A stretch of 64,000 nt of DNA from NCBI GenBank assembly GCA_003251535.1, contig QKFD01000122.1, forward strand, positions 62,001 through 126,000, given 5' to 3'. Below, one piece after another: positions 42,375 through 51,375 of this stretch (its first letter is position 1; every line of letters begins with the position of its first letter). This stretch comes from Chromatiales bacterium. GTDB taxonomy: Bacteria > Pseudomonadota > Gammaproteobacteria > Thiohalomonadales > Thiohalomonadaceae. Position numbers and translations under genes: made by a program. A model generated the notes under the pieces. The model worked only from the letters and a program-made list of their open reading frames with translations, had not been told where the DNA came from and did not search any database.

Positions 42375-43621
42375 GGGTCCTCCATGTTTCGTTTTCCGAT
42401 GAGCTTGGCGGGGCCGCCATTGCCGCGCGCAGGATCAACGATGCACTGCGCCGGGCCGGGGTAGATAGCCAGCTGGTTGTCTTGCGTCGCAGTAGCTCTC
42501 GGCCTGGCGTGATCGCACCCCTGACCCCCTATCGCGCGCTACGGGCGCGCTTGGCGGGGGCGTTGAGTCGGCGCTTGCTGCGGTTACAAAAGACGCCTAA
42601 CCGAACGGTCCATTCGCTCAACCTATTCGCCTCCGGTTTGGGGGCCTGGTTGAATGCCGCTGAGGCGGACATTGTTCATCTGCATTGGTTGGGCGGTGAG
42701 ACCCTCTCCCTGGCAGAGATGCGCGATCTACGCCACCCAGTGGTGTGGACGCTGCATGACATGTGGATGTTTTGCGGTGCCGAGCACTATGCAGAGGAGC
42801 AGGCCGCGGCCCGTTATCGTGTGGGATACCAGGCCAACAATCGGCCACTGGGCGGGCGGGGGATTGATTGGGATCGCTGGGTCTGGACCCAGAAGCGCAG
42901 GGTGTGGCAGCAGTTTCGACCCCACTTGGTGACCCCCAGCCACTGGTTGGCAGGGTGTGCTGCGACGGGGCTCCTCAGCGCCCAATGTCCCTGCACGGTG
43001 ATTCCCAACGGGATCGATACAGAGCGCTTTAAACCGCTCGACCGCACCTTGGCTAGAGACGCATTGGGGCTGGCAACGCAGAAGCAATATATTTTGTTTG
43101 GGGCGGCGGATAGTACGGATGATCCGCGCAAGGGCTTTACGCTGCTGCAAGCCGCTTTGAGGCGCCTATCGCAACAGTGCGCTGCGGGGCGCGTGGAGCT
43201 ATTGGTGTTTGGGGCCTGGTCGGCCCGCGTACCGCTCGACTTGGGGTTGCCCGTACACTATTTGGGCGAGCTGCGGGATGAGTACTCTTTAGCACTGCTC
43301 TACTCAGCGGCCGATCTGTTTGTTGCACCCTCTTTGCAGGATAACCTTCCCAATACGGTTGTGGAGTCGCTGGCCTGCGGTACGCCAGTGGTGGCATTTG
43401 CCATTGGCGGTATGCCCGATATGGTCAAACCGGGTCTCTGTGGGGCGCTGGCCAAACCCTTTTGTGCGGACGATTTGGCGCAGAAGATGGGCGATGTATT
43501 GAAGGTGCCCGCGGCGCTGTGGCGGGCCCAATGTCGCTCATATGCCGTGGGTGAATATAGCGAGGCGGTGGTGGCGCAGCGCTATCAGGCGCTCTATGCC
43601 CAGCTGCGGACACCGGCCTGA
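42371..43621 (+). CDS. GT4 family glycosyltransferase
   Basis: 416 residues, coupled to the radical SAM gene by ATGA. GT-B fold: VLHVSFSDELGGAAIAARRI, VWTLHDMWMFCGAEHY (the WcaC-like loop), VIPNGIDTERF, and SLQDNLPNTVVESLACGTPVVAF, where the EX7E position reads Q...E. The histidine-rich loop and Cys are as in WcaC-type transferases of colanic acid loci, so fucosyl transfer is possible. It is the last gene of this forward-strand run; the priming enzyme converges from the other side after 3 bases. Confidence 0.85.
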   Translation: MRVLHVSFSDELGGAAIAARRINDALRRAGVDSQLVVLRRSSSRPGVIAPLTPYRALRARLAGALSRRLLRLQKTPNRTVHSLNLFASGLGAWLNAAEADIVHLHWLGGETLSLAEMRDLRHPVVWTLHDMWMFCGAEHYAEEQAAARYRVGYQANNRPLGGRGIDWDRWVWTQKRRVWQQFRPHLVTPSHWLAGCAATGLLSAQCPCTVIPNGIDTERFKPLDRTLARDALGLATQKQYILFGAADSTDDPRKGFTLLQAALRRLSQQCAAGRVELLVFGAWSARVPLDLGLPVHYLGELRDEYSLALLYSAADLFVAPSLQDNLPNTVVESLACGTPVVAFAIGGMPDMVKPGLCGALAKPFCADDLAQKMGDVLKVPAALWRAQCRSYAVGEYSEAVVAQRYQALYAQLRTPA

Positions 43622-43624
43622 GAT

Positions 43625-45022
43625 TCAGTAGGCGTTTTTATGGATGAATCCCCGCACCAGGGTCAGTAGGATGATGTAGAGATCGAACCAGAGGGACCAG
43701 TGTTCGATGTAGTAGAGGTCATACTCCACGCGCTTGCGCATCTTCTCCACCGTATCGGTCTCGCCTCGCCAGCCATTGACTTGCGCCCAGCCGGTGATCC
43801 CCGGTTTGACTTTATGGCGCAGCATGTAGGCGTCGATCTCCTCCTTGTATCGCTCATTGTGGGCGATGGCGTGGGGGCGGGGGCCCACGACCGACATGCG
43901 TCCTTGCAGGACATTGAAGAACTGCGGTAGCTCATCCAGGCTGGTGCGGCGCAGGAAGCGCCCAAAGGGGGTGACACGGTCATCATGGCGACTGGCTTGG
44001 GTGACCGTAGAGCCCGATTCACGATGGACCTTCATGGTGCGAAATTTATATATCTTGATGGGGCGTCCGTCCCAGCCATGGCGTAGCTGTTTAAAGAGGA
44101 TCGGGCCGGGCGAACTCCCCTTGACGCCGATGGCGATCAAGAGGGCGAGGGGCGAGATCAGCACCAGAATCAGGAGTGCCAAAAGCCGATCCTCAAGGGC
44201 CTTGATGAGTCGATTGAGCCCCACCATGGGGGTATCGCTGAGGTTGAACAGCGGGATGCCGGCGATCTCTGTCACCGATTGATTGAGTAACCGGTAGCCG
44301 AAGATATCGGGGACAAAGCGGATGGTGACGGTGCTGTGGCGGAGGTGGTGGAGGACCTCGCGCACCTGGTCCTCCGCCCGCAGCGGCAGCGCGATCCAGA
44401 CCTCATCGATAGAGCGCTCTTGCACCTCCTCCGCGACCCGCGTCAAGGTACCCAACAGCGGAATACTCCCCTGGCAGGGGGAGGTGCCGGCGCTGAGACA
44501 GCCAACCACCTCAAGCCCCGCTTCCGGTGCGTCGTGGAGTCGTTGAAGTACCTCCTGGCCCAGTTCGCCGGTCCCTATGAGCAGCACTCGGCGGTGGTTC
44601 CAACCACGCCGCCGCATCGCCTTGAGGGCCTGGTAGATGGCGAGGCGAAACAGGGCGAGGAGGGACCAGGTCATCAGCAGCCAGCTGAGAAACCACTGGC
44701 GGGAAAATATGGTGTTGGTCTTAGTCAGGGTCCCAACGGTGAGCAAGAACAGAAAGACCGATATCACCGCCAGCGAGACCACCCGTAGTTGGGTGAAATC
44801 CCCTTGGCCGCGCCAGGAGCGGTAGATGCCGAAGAGGGGAAAGATGAGCAGGCTGGCCAGGCCGCCGACCAGCAGGGCGGTGCGGTAGGGGGCCGTGAGA
44901 CTGAAGTGCCCGAATCGCAACCAGTAGGCCAGCAACCCCGCGCAGAGCACCGCTAGGACATCGCCCGTTCGGCTGACGAAGGTCAGAAGTGTTGCATGTT
45001 CCTTTAGGAGGCCTCGTCGCAT
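43625..45022 (-). CDS. wcaJ: Undecaprenyl-phosphate sugar phosphotransferase (WcaJ type)
   Basis: 465 residues from ATG 45022; the TTG at 45058 is unlikely. That is close to E. coli WcaJ (464). N-terminal helices (about 20-135) and a Rossmann-like middle domain (RVLLIGTGELGQEVL) lead to a reentrant helix and the catalytic domain: KFRTMKVH, RHDDRVTPFGRFLRRTSLDELPQ (in part the DE motif), MSVVGPRP, and GITGWAQVNGWRGETDT near the end. It moves sugar-1-phosphate, probably glucose, to undecaprenyl phosphate, the first step of the Wzx/Wzy glycan. Convergent with the 42371 gene. Confidence 0.92.
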   Translation of the reverse strand: MRRGLLKEHATLLTFVSRTGDVLAVLCAGLLAYWLRFGHFSLTAPYRTALLVGGLASLLIFPLFGIYRSWRGQGDFTQLRVVSLAVISVFLFLLTVGTLTKTNTIFSRQWFLSWLLMTWSLLALFRLAIYQALKAMRRRGWNHRRVLLIGTGELGQEVLQRLHDAPEAGLEVVGCLSAGTSPCQGSIPLLGTLTRVAEEVQERSIDEVWIALPLRAEDQVREVLHHLRHSTVTIRFVPDIFGYRLLNQSVTEIAGIPLFNLSDTPMVGLNRLIKALEDRLLALLILVLISPLALLIAIGVKGSSPGPILFKQLRHGWDGRPIKIYKFRTMKVHRESGSTVTQASRHDDRVTPFGRFLRRTSLDELPQFFNVLQGRMSVVGPRPHAIAHNERYKEEIDAYMLRHKVKPGITGWAQVNGWRGETDTVEKMRKRVEYDLYYIEHWSLWFDLYIILLTLVRGFIHKNAY

Positions 45023-45330
45023 ACTTTCGATCTTGGTTGGATAGCGGGCGGTAGGCAACTTACCAATCTAGCATCTCAGTGGGTCCATCCGTTGTGATCA
45101 ACTCTTCAACCCGCTTTCTGGACCCTTGGACAAGGGAGATGGATTGCGTTCATCGCAGGGGGACGTTGGGCTGCCATAGGGGCGCTAAGTGGTTGCAAAC
45201 CGTTTCCTGGCCGGGGCTTTCTGGCATGATGCGCGCCAGAATCGGTGGTTCAGGCCCAGGGGGCGCCTGTGTGGGTTAGCTGGAGGCGGGGTCTGCCTTG
45301 ACCGCACCGGTCGCTGCGCCTTGCCCGGCC
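45023..45330 (-). other. 308-base region upstream of wcaJ
   Basis: No gene seen. On the minus strand an extended -10 box TGCTAGATT (plus-strand 45065-45073) could drive wcaJ with a leader of about 35 bases. CCCTTG-GA-CAAGGG at 45123-45136 is a near-palindrome upstream of it. TTCTGGC (45219-45225) and GCCAGAA (45235-45241) form 7-base arms nine bases apart. These could be binding sites or, for the last, a 3' structure beyond the SDR gene. Confidence 0.45.
45065..45073 (-). promoter_or_regulatory. Candidate extended -10 promoter for wcaJ
   Basis: On the minus strand TGCTAGATT matches the extended -10 pattern (TGn plus four of six bases of TATAAT). It ends about 43 bases before ATG 45022. The -35 region is weak. 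Confidence 0.4.
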
Positions 45331-46203
45331 CTAGTCGATCTCCCCGGCTAGCTTGAATTTGGGATGGAACTGCCGCGGTGTCCAACCCAGGGCCTGCCGC
45401 GCCTTGCCATCGTCGAATACTAGGTCTTGGTTCATGCGGGTGAACAGCTCAGGGCTGTAGCCCGCAAACCGGGGCAGTAGACGCAGCAGCCGAAAGCCCG
45501 CCTGGAGGAGGGGCGGAGGGAGCGGCACGATCCTCGGCGAGAGGGCGAGCGCCTGAAATATGCGCTCTACCATCTGCCGATAGCTGAGTACCTCCCCTCC
45601 CCCCACTGACCAGGCCTGGTTGCGGGCAGCGGGTTGGTGGGCCGCCAGTAGTGCCGCGGCGGCGAGGTCATCCGCATGTAGCGGTTGGCGCAGACCCTGG
45701 CCGGGGGCCGCGACGGGGAACAGGCGGAGGCGACGGATCAAGTGGGCGAGCGTGGTGACGTTGCGATCACGCCAACCGTCGTAGACCAAGGTGGGGCGCA
45801 GCAGCGTCCAGGAGAGACCCAGGCGGGCCGCCTCTTCTGCCAAGGTCTGTTCAGCCTGCTGTAACCGCTCGGCGAGTTGTCGCTCTGCTGGATCGCCACT
45901 GCGACTCTTGGAGAAGACGCTGGTGGAGCTGAAGGCCACCAGGTGGCGACACCCCTGGGCCAGCGGCAGTAGCTGGGGGAGTAGCCAGATGGGGAGACAG
46001 GCGTAGAGGGTGGCGCCTACAGGCAGTGGGGCCGGCGCTCCTACCCCTAGCTCCAGGGGCTGCCAGGGGGGCGAGCCCGTTAGAGGGTGGCGTGGTGCCG
46101 TGCGCCCGCGCAGCGTGGTGGTGACACCGGCCTGGTGCAGGCGGGTGGCGAGATAGGGGGCGATCAGGCTGTTGGCCCCAACGATGACAGCTTGTTCAGT
46201 CAT
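45331..46203 (-). CDS. Atypical NAD-dependent epimerase/dehydratase-like protein (SDR)
   Basis: 290 residues from ATG 46203; the upstream open frame to 46380 lies over the divergent gene's start. Rossmann-like fold, but the nucleotide loop is GANSLIAPYLA, not GxxGxxG. The usual Tyr-x3-Lys catalytic pair is not visible after FSSTSVFSKS, where the sequence goes on GDPAERQLAERLQQAE. C-terminal features are kept (WTLLRPTLVYDGWRDRNV, LHADDLAAAAL). Similar proteins are often next to WecA/WbpL-type enzymes, as here (divergent, 45 bases apart). It may bind a sugar nucleotide or lipid-linked sugar without the standard chemistry. Confidence 0.75.
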   Translation of the reverse strand: MTEQAVIVGANSLIAPYLATRLHQAGVTTTLRGRTAPRHPLTGSPPWQPLELGVGAPAPLPVGATLYACLPIWLLPQLLPLAQGCRHLVAFSSTSVFSKSRSGDPAERQLAERLQQAEQTLAEEAARLGLSWTLLRPTLVYDGWRDRNVTTLAHLIRRLRLFPVAAPGQGLRQPLHADDLAAAALLAAHQPAARNQAWSVGGGEVLSYRQMVERIFQALALSPRIVPLPPPLLQAGFRLLRLLPRFAGYSPELFTRMNQDLVFDDGKARQALGWTPRQFHPKFKLAGEID

Positions 46204-46248
46204 GGGTGCGCCGCAGTGCAGGGGCGCCATTCTGGCAGGGGGAGAGGG

Positions 46249-47292
46249 GTGGGACAAGCGAGCAATCTGATCTGGATCGGTATCTTGGCACTGGCGGTGG
46301 CCCTGCTGGTGGCGCGGGCGCTGGTGTCCGAGCGGCTGGCGCGCCACTTTATGGATCTCCCCAATGAACGTTCGCTCCACGCTAGACCCACGCCGCGCAC
46401 CGGCGGGATCGCCCTATTGCTGGGGGTGGCTAGCGCGCTCCTCCTCATGCCGCCTATGGAGGGCATCCGCAGTGGGTTACTGCCCGTTGCCGTGTTGGCG
46501 CTCCTCTCGCTGTTGGATGACTGGCGCGGCATCGGTGCCGGGGTGCGGCTGCTCATCCACCTGGCCGTCGGCAGTTGGGTCTACTACCTTGGCTTTCGCC
46601 TGGCGCTACCGGGTTGGCCCCCCCTCCTGTTGGCTGGGGGGACGGTGCTGGGGGTGGTCTGGATGATCAACCTGTACAACTTTATGGACGGCATGGATGG
46701 CCTGGCAGGGGGCATGGCGCTATTCGGCTTTGGGGCGCTGGGGATCATGGGGGGCATCGCCGGCGATCTGCCATTGGCTGCGCTGGGCGTCGCCGTGGCC
46801 GCTGCGGCGTGCGGTTTTCTCTACTTCAACCTCCCCCCGGCGCGGCTATTTCTCGGTGATATCGGCTCTACCTCATTGGGCCTGCTGGCGGCAGTATTGA
46901 TCCTCTGGGGGGCGGGGCGCGGGCTCTTTACCCCCTGGATCGGCCTACTCCCCTTTCTGCCATTTATTGCCGATGCCAGCGTGACCTTGACCCAGCGGGC
47001 ACTACGCGGCGAGCGGGTTTGGCAGGCCCACCGCAGCCACTACTATCAACGGGCCGTGCTGGCGGGGATCCCGCGGGTGCGGGTCCTCATCGGTGCCTAC
47101 CTCCTCATGGGGGGCTGTGCCGCCAGCGCCATTGCCGCAGCGCGGGCAGCAATGGCCATCCAGCTGGGGGTGGTCGCGCTCTGGTGCCTGCTGCTGGGGG
47201 GGCTGATGTGGTATGGGGAGCGTACTTACCTCGCATCTGGGGGTGGGGTGGTGGATAATGGCGGCGCTTTCGATCAGGGTGATGAATTGTGA
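46249..47292 (+). CDS. Polyprenyl-phosphate HexNAc-1-phosphate transferase (WecA/WbpL family)
   Basis: 347 residues from GTG 46249, with GGGGGAGAGG just upstream; the longer frame to 46087 crosses the divergent gene. About ten membrane helices with the family's acidic loops: [22 protein letters not shown] (in part), [24 protein letters not shown] and [12 protein letters not shown]. It loads a HexNAc-1-phosphate (GlcNAc, FucNAc or QuiNAc type) on undecaprenyl phosphate. This is a second possible priming enzyme beside WcaJ and fits a second glycan (the ABC-exported one). GTGA overlap with gmd. Confidence 0.9.
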   Translation: MGQASNLIWIGILALAVALLVARALVSERLARHFMDLPNERSLHARPTPRTGGIALLLGVASALLLMPPMEGIRSGLLPVAVLALLSLLDDWRGIGAGVRLLIHLAVGSWVYYLGFRLALPGWPPLLLAGGTVLGVVWMINLYNFMDGMDGLAGGMALFGFGALGIMGGIAGDLPLAALGVAVAAAACGFLYFNLPPARLFLGDIGSTSLGLLAAVLILWGAGRGLFTPWIGLLPFLPFIADASVTLTQRALRGERVWQAHRSHYYQRAVLAGIPRVRVLIGAYLLMGGCAASAIAAARAAMAIQLGVVALWCLLLGGLMWYGERTYLASGGGVVDNGGAFDQGDEL

Positions 47293-48377
47293 CCAAAAAG
47301 GCTTTGATTACCGGCATTACCGGACAAGATGGCGCCTATCTGGCGGAGTTTCTCCTGAAAAAAGGGTATGAGGTCCACGGCATCAAGCGGCGTACCTCAC
47401 TGTTCAATACAGAACGTATCGATCACCTCTATCAGGATCCCCACGTCGAGAACCGGCGTTTTATCCTCCATCACGGTGATCTGACCGATACCAGTAGCCT
47501 GATCCGGATCCTGCAACTGGTGCAGCCGGATGAACTCTACAACCTCGCGGCCCAGAGCCATGTGGCGGTCTCCTTTGAGGAGCCTGAATACACCGCTAAC
47601 TCTGATGCCCTGGGGACCCTGCGGCTGCTGGAGGCGATCCGCATCCTCGGCCTCGAAGCCAAGACTCGCTTCTACCAGGCCTCCACCTCCGAACTATTTG
47701 GCCAGGTGCAGGAGGTGCCGCAGCGGGAGACCACACCGTTCTATCCCCGTTCTCCCTATGCGGTTGCCAAACTCTACGCCTACTGGATCACGGTCAACTA
47801 TCGTGAGGCCTATGGGATGTATGCCTGCAACGGCATCCTGTTTAACCACGAGTCGCCTGTGCGGGGCGAGACCTTTGTGACCCGCAAGATCACCCGCGCC
47901 TTGGCCCGCATCAAACTGGGTCTGCAAGACAAGCTCTTCCTGGGCAACATGGACGCCAAGCGCGACTGGGGCCACGCCCGCGACTACGTGGAGATGCAGT
48001 GGTTGATGTTGCAGCAGTCGGCGCCAGAGGATTTTGTGATCGCCTCCGGTGAGCAGTATTCAGTGCGGCAGTTTGTCGATGCCTGCGCCACAGAGCTGGG
48101 AATGACCCTGACTTGGCAAGGGGAGGGGATAGAAGAGAAGGGGATCGACGCCGCGACGGGCAGGGTGCTGGTTGAGGTGGATCCGCGCTACTTCCGGCCG
48201 ACCGAGGTGGAGACCCTGCTAGGCGATCCCAGCCGTGCCCGGGAGCGGCTGGGCTGGTCACCTCGTACCTCATTCCAGGAGTTGGTGCGCGAGATGGTGG
48301 TGGAGGACCTCAAGCTGGCCGAACGAGATGAGCTCTGTTCGCGGGAAGGTTATCGCACCTTCTCCTTCCACGAGTGA
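47289..48377 (+). CDS. gmd: GDP-mannose 4,6-dehydratase
   Basis: 362 residues, GTG start overlapping the previous stop. [19 protein letters not shown] (NADP site), [42 protein letters not shown] (Tyr-x3-Lys) and [17 protein letters not shown] are all typical of Gmd. It makes GDP-4-keto-6-deoxy-mannose from GDP-mannose (ManC product), the precursor of GDP-L-fucose. The next gene is the expected partner fcl. Confidence 0.96.
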   Translation: MTKKALITGITGQDGAYLAEFLLKKGYEVHGIKRRTSLFNTERIDHLYQDPHVENRRFILHHGDLTDTSSLIRILQLVQPDELYNLAAQSHVAVSFEEPEYTANSDALGTLRLLEAIRILGLEAKTRFYQASTSELFGQVQEVPQRETTPFYPRSPYAVAKLYAYWITVNYREAYGMYACNGILFNHESPVRGETFVTRKITRALARIKLGLQDKLFLGNMDAKRDWGHARDYVEMQWLMLQQSAPEDFVIASGEQYSVRQFVDACATELGMTLTWQGEGIEEKGIDAATGRVLVEVDPRYFRPTEVETLLGDPSRARERLGWSPRTSFQELVREMVVEDLKLAERDELCSREGYRTFSFHE

Positions 48378-48385
48378 GGTCGCTG

Positions 48386-49360
48386 ATGGAGCGCTCGGCC
48401 CCGATATTCGTCGCTGGTCACCGCGGGTTGGTGGGGAGCGCCATTGTCCGACGCCTTGAACAGGCCGGTTACCAGCGGATATTGACCCGTACCCACCGTG
48501 AACTGGACTTGACCGATCAGGCGGCAGTCGATGCCTTCCTGGCCGAGCAGCGCCCGGCGGCCATCTATTTGGCCGCGGCCAAGGTGGGGGGGATCCTCGC
48601 CAACAATACCCAGCCCGCCGAGTTCATCTATAAGAATCTGATGATCGAGGCCAACGTGATCCACGCCGCGTGGCGGCACGGGGTGGAGCGGCTGCTGCTA
48701 CTGGGTAGCTCCTGCATCTACCCGCGGCTCGCCCCACAACCCATGCGGGAGGAGGCGCTGCTGACCGGCCCCCTGGAGCCGACCAATGAGCCCTACGCGG
48801 TGGCGAAGATCGCCGGGATCAAGCTGTGCGAATCCTATCATCGTCAGTATGGCTGCGATTTTCGCTCCGTCATGCCCACCAATCTCTATGGTCCGGGGGA
48901 TAATTTTGATCTCCAGGCGAGCCACGTGATCCCCGCCCTGATCCGTAAGTTTCATGCGGCCAAAGCGGCGGGGGCAGCGGCCGTGGAGGTGTGGGGGAGC
49001 GGTAGCCCGCGTCGAGAGTTTCTGCATGTTGACGATATGGCCGATGCCTGCCTCCATGTGATGGAGTTGGCCACCACTGCCTACTGGGGGGCGGTGGATC
49101 CGATGTGTTCACACCTGAATGTGGGCACGGGAGAGGATATCTCCATCGCCGAGTTGGCCAAACTGGTGGGGGAGGTAACCGGCTTTCAAGGGGAGATCCG
49201 GTTTGATCCAGAGAAGCCCGACGGCGCCCCACGCAAGCTATTGGCGGTGGAGCGGCTGCAAGGCCTTGGATGGCGGGCGGGGACCTCGCTGCGAGCGGGT
49301 CTGGAGGGAACCTATCAGTGGTACCTGGAGGCGCTGTCAACGGGGCAATGTAGAAGTTGA
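48386..49360 (+). CDS. fcl: GDP-L-fucose synthase
   Basis: 324 residues from ATG 48386 (GAGG seven bases upstream); GTG 48374, overlapping the gmd stop, is the alternative. Motifs: [67 protein letters not shown] (Tyr-x3-Lys) and [12 protein letters not shown]. It epimerises and reduces the Gmd product to GDP-L-fucose. Size fits E. coli Fcl (321). Confidence 0.95.
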   Translation: MERSAPIFVAGHRGLVGSAIVRRLEQAGYQRILTRTHRELDLTDQAAVDAFLAEQRPAAIYLAAAKVGGILANNTQPAEFIYKNLMIEANVIHAAWRHGVERLLLLGSSCIYPRLAPQPMREEALLTGPLEPTNEPYAVAKIAGIKLCESYHRQYGCDFRSVMPTNLYGPGDNFDLQASHVIPALIRKFHAAKAAGAAAVEVWGSGSPRREFLHVDDMADACLHVMELATTAYWGAVDPMCSHLNVGTGEDISIAELAKLVGEVTGFQGEIRFDPEKPDGAPRKLLAVERLQGLGWRAGTSLRAGLEGTYQWYLEALSTGQCRS

Positions 49361-49384
49361 CAACGGCACTCATTTAGCTAGATC
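49357..49384 (+). promoter_or_regulatory. Candidate promoter for the exported pair 49419/49860
   Basis: A consensus TTGACA (-35, 49357-49362) overlaps the fcl stop. TAGATC (49379-49384) is 16 bases downstream as a weak -10. The likely start point is about 35 bases before the GGGGGAG ribosome site region of the 49419 gene. Confidence 0.45.
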
Positions 49385-49418
49385 GTAAGCAAGCACGTTA
49401 CATTCCTTGGGGGGAGCC

Positions 49419-49844
49419 ATGAAATATCACCAGCCACTCGTTGTGGCGGCGGCGCTATTGTTCGCCGCTCCAGTCTGCTTCGGTGCGGGCGCATCGCTGT
49501 CAGCGCCATCGGTCTCATCTAGCGGCTTACAGCTGAGCACCAATCAGCGGAACGCTACCTACTCGTTGACCATCACGGGGGGGCCAGGGGTCGCTATCCA
49601 CCGGGAGTATGCCTACGGGGGCACCATTACGGTGGATGACTCGCTGCCGGATGGCCAGTACTCCTGGGAGCTGCGGGTGGGTCCCACGCAGACCTATACC
49701 CGCACGGAGAAGGAGGCCACCACACCGGTCGGCGACCTGATTCCTGCGGCCGGTAGCCTGGAGAAGGAGGCGGCAACCGTCCAATGGGGCTATTTCCACA
49801 TCGTCAACGGTGCCTATTTGGTGCCCGGTAGTGACACCGAATAA
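49419..49844 (+). CDS. Small exported protein of unknown function
   Basis: 141 residues from ATG 49419 (GGGGGAG four bases upstream). Signal peptide to about residue 22 (VVAAALLFAAPVCFG, then AGASLSAPSV). The mature part is beta-rich: LQLSTNQRNATYSLTITGGPG, then YGGTITVDDSLPDGQYSWEL (in parts), like a single Ig- or fibronectin-like beta sandwich. It ends 15 bases before the S74 fibre gene, and the two form a unit. I do not recognise the family. A partner or base for the fibre is the simplest guess. Confidence 0.72.
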   Translation: MKYHQPLVVAAALLFAAPVCFGAGASLSAPSVSSSGLQLSTNQRNATYSLTITGGPGVAIHREYAYGGTITVDDSLPDGQYSWELRVGPTQTYTRTEKEATTPVGDLIPAAGSLEKEAATVQWGYFHIVNGAYLVPGSDTE

Positions 49845-49859
49845 GAGGGTAGAGACGCC

Positions 49860-51146
49860 ATGAACCGCAACTTTCTCTTGCCAGCCATGCTGCTGGGGCT
49901 CGGTCTCTCCTTCCACGCCTCGGCTGTCCAGGTCTTCGCTACGGATCTCATCGTTCAAGGTAGTGAATGTGTGGGGATTGACTGCACCAGTAGCGAGAGC
50001 TTTGGTTTTGACACGATTCGTCTGAAAGAGAACAACACTCGGATCAAGTTTGACGACACCAGTAGCTCCTCAGGTTTCCCCTCCACCGACTGGCAGTTGA
50101 CCGCCAATGACTCGGCATCCGGTGGAGCCAATAAGTTCGCCATCGAGGACATCTCCTCGGGCCGAGTGCCGTTTACTGTGGAAGGGGGGGCGGTCAGCAA
50201 CTCCATCTACATCGATAGCACTGGCCGGGTTGGCTTCCGTACGACCACCCCGGTGTTGGATATCCATGTCGCCACCAGCAACACCCCTGGTCTTCGGTTG
50301 GAGCAGACCTCGGCCGGTGGTTTTACCGCTCAGACGTGGGATATCGCGGGTAATGAGGCCAACTTCTTTGTCCGTGATGTGACCAACTCTAGCCGTCTGC
50401 CGTTCCGCATCCGTCCGGGGGCACCGACGAGCAGTATCGATATCAACGCCTCTGGCAATGTCGGATTTGGTATTGCCAGCGCGCTTAAGCCCCTGCATGT
50501 CCTCCACTCCGGTGAAGCCACGCTGCGTCTCGATATCTCCAGTGCCAAGTGGGATGTGACGGCGGTATCGGGCTTGTTCTATATCACCAAGGGAGGGACC
50601 GGCGGCTCTGAGCTCTCCATTGCCGACGATGGCACGGTGACTATGGGACCGGGTGGCACCTCCAAGTTTGTCCTGGATCCCTCCGGTAACCTGACCATCC
50701 CAGGTGTGTTGACGGCCGCCAGTGTGGTCCAGACCTCTGACGTCAATAAGAAGGAGAACATCCGCGTCGTTGACGGAACTTCTGTGCTGGACCGGCTCGC
50801 CCAGCTGCGGATCGCCCGTTGGAACTTTAAGGATGATGCCGCCCATACAGACCATGTGGGCCCCATGGCGCAGGAGTTCCATGCCGCCTTTGGGTTGGGA
50901 GATGATCCCACCCGCATCTCGCCGCTGGATGTGGGCGGGATCGCCCTGGCAGGTGTGAAGGAGCTGCAACAGCAGGCCCATGACTACCATGCCGAGGTCG
51001 CCTCCCTGCAACAGCAGCTGGGCGAGAAGGACCGCCAGCTGGAGGAGATGCAGGCGCGGATGGGCCGGTTGGAGGCACTGTTGCAGCAGTTGGCCCTGCA
51101 ACAGCAGGGGAGTGATGACCACGTGGCCAGCACGACCAACTACTAA
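49860..51146 (+). CDS. Exported fibre protein with S74 (endosialidase) chaperone domain
   Basis: 428 residues. Signal peptide 1-22 (LLGLGLSFHASA). About 30-285 is a repetitive beta region with recurring ...NVGFG, RVGFR and TP.LDIHV-type turns (GRVGFRTTTPVLDIHV, GNVGFGIASALKPLHVLHS). The S74 intramolecular chaperone begins about residue 292 (TSDVNKKENIRVV), with LRIARWNFK and HVGPMAQEFHAAFGLG. The protein ends with a coiled coil (about 365-415, many QQL). S74 domains trimerise a fibre and then cut themselves off at the conserved Ser. In phages these are tail fibres. Here the signal peptide and setting point to a cell-surface fibre. Confidence 0.84.
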   Translation: MNRNFLLPAMLLGLGLSFHASAVQVFATDLIVQGSECVGIDCTSSESFGFDTIRLKENNTRIKFDDTSSSSGFPSTDWQLTANDSASGGANKFAIEDISSGRVPFTVEGGAVSNSIYIDSTGRVGFRTTTPVLDIHVATSNTPGLRLEQTSAGGFTAQTWDIAGNEANFFVRDVTNSSRLPFRIRPGAPTSSIDINASGNVGFGIASALKPLHVLHSGEATLRLDISSAKWDVTAVSGLFYITKGGTGGSELSIADDGTVTMGPGGTSKFVLDPSGNLTIPGVLTAASVVQTSDVNKKENIRVVDGTSVLDRLAQLRIARWNFKDDAAHTDHVGPMAQEFHAAFGLGDDPTRISPLDVGGIALAGVKELQQQAHDYHAEVASLQQQLGEKDRQLEEMQARMGRLEALLQQLALQQQGSDDHVASTTNY

Positions 51147-51375
51147 GGTCGCAAATCGGTAGACGGACGCGGAGGGGGAGCAGGGCGGTGTTGCCCGCTG
51201 GGGATTCCAGATGGAGCCTCCGACGGGCATATGCCGCTCTGGGCCCCCTCGCTCTTGCAGCCTCAAATCTCAGTGGAATTTTGCACCCAGTACCCCCTTA
51301 ATCTATGGTGGAAAGGGGGGGCTGCGGCGCTCCTTCATAGTTCCCTGTGGAGTCTCTGAAGATGGTTCATTCGTA

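Noticed and set aside
46087-46248. N-terminal extension of the WecA/WbpL-like gene
   Set aside because: It overlaps the divergent SDR gene and is not hydrophobic. GTG 46249 has a strong ribosome site.
51211-51375. N-terminal extension of the sulfotransferase frame
   Set aside because: The extra 55 residues are Cys/Ser/Pro/Gly-rich without family match, and the PAPS loop is at the normal distance from ATG 51376.
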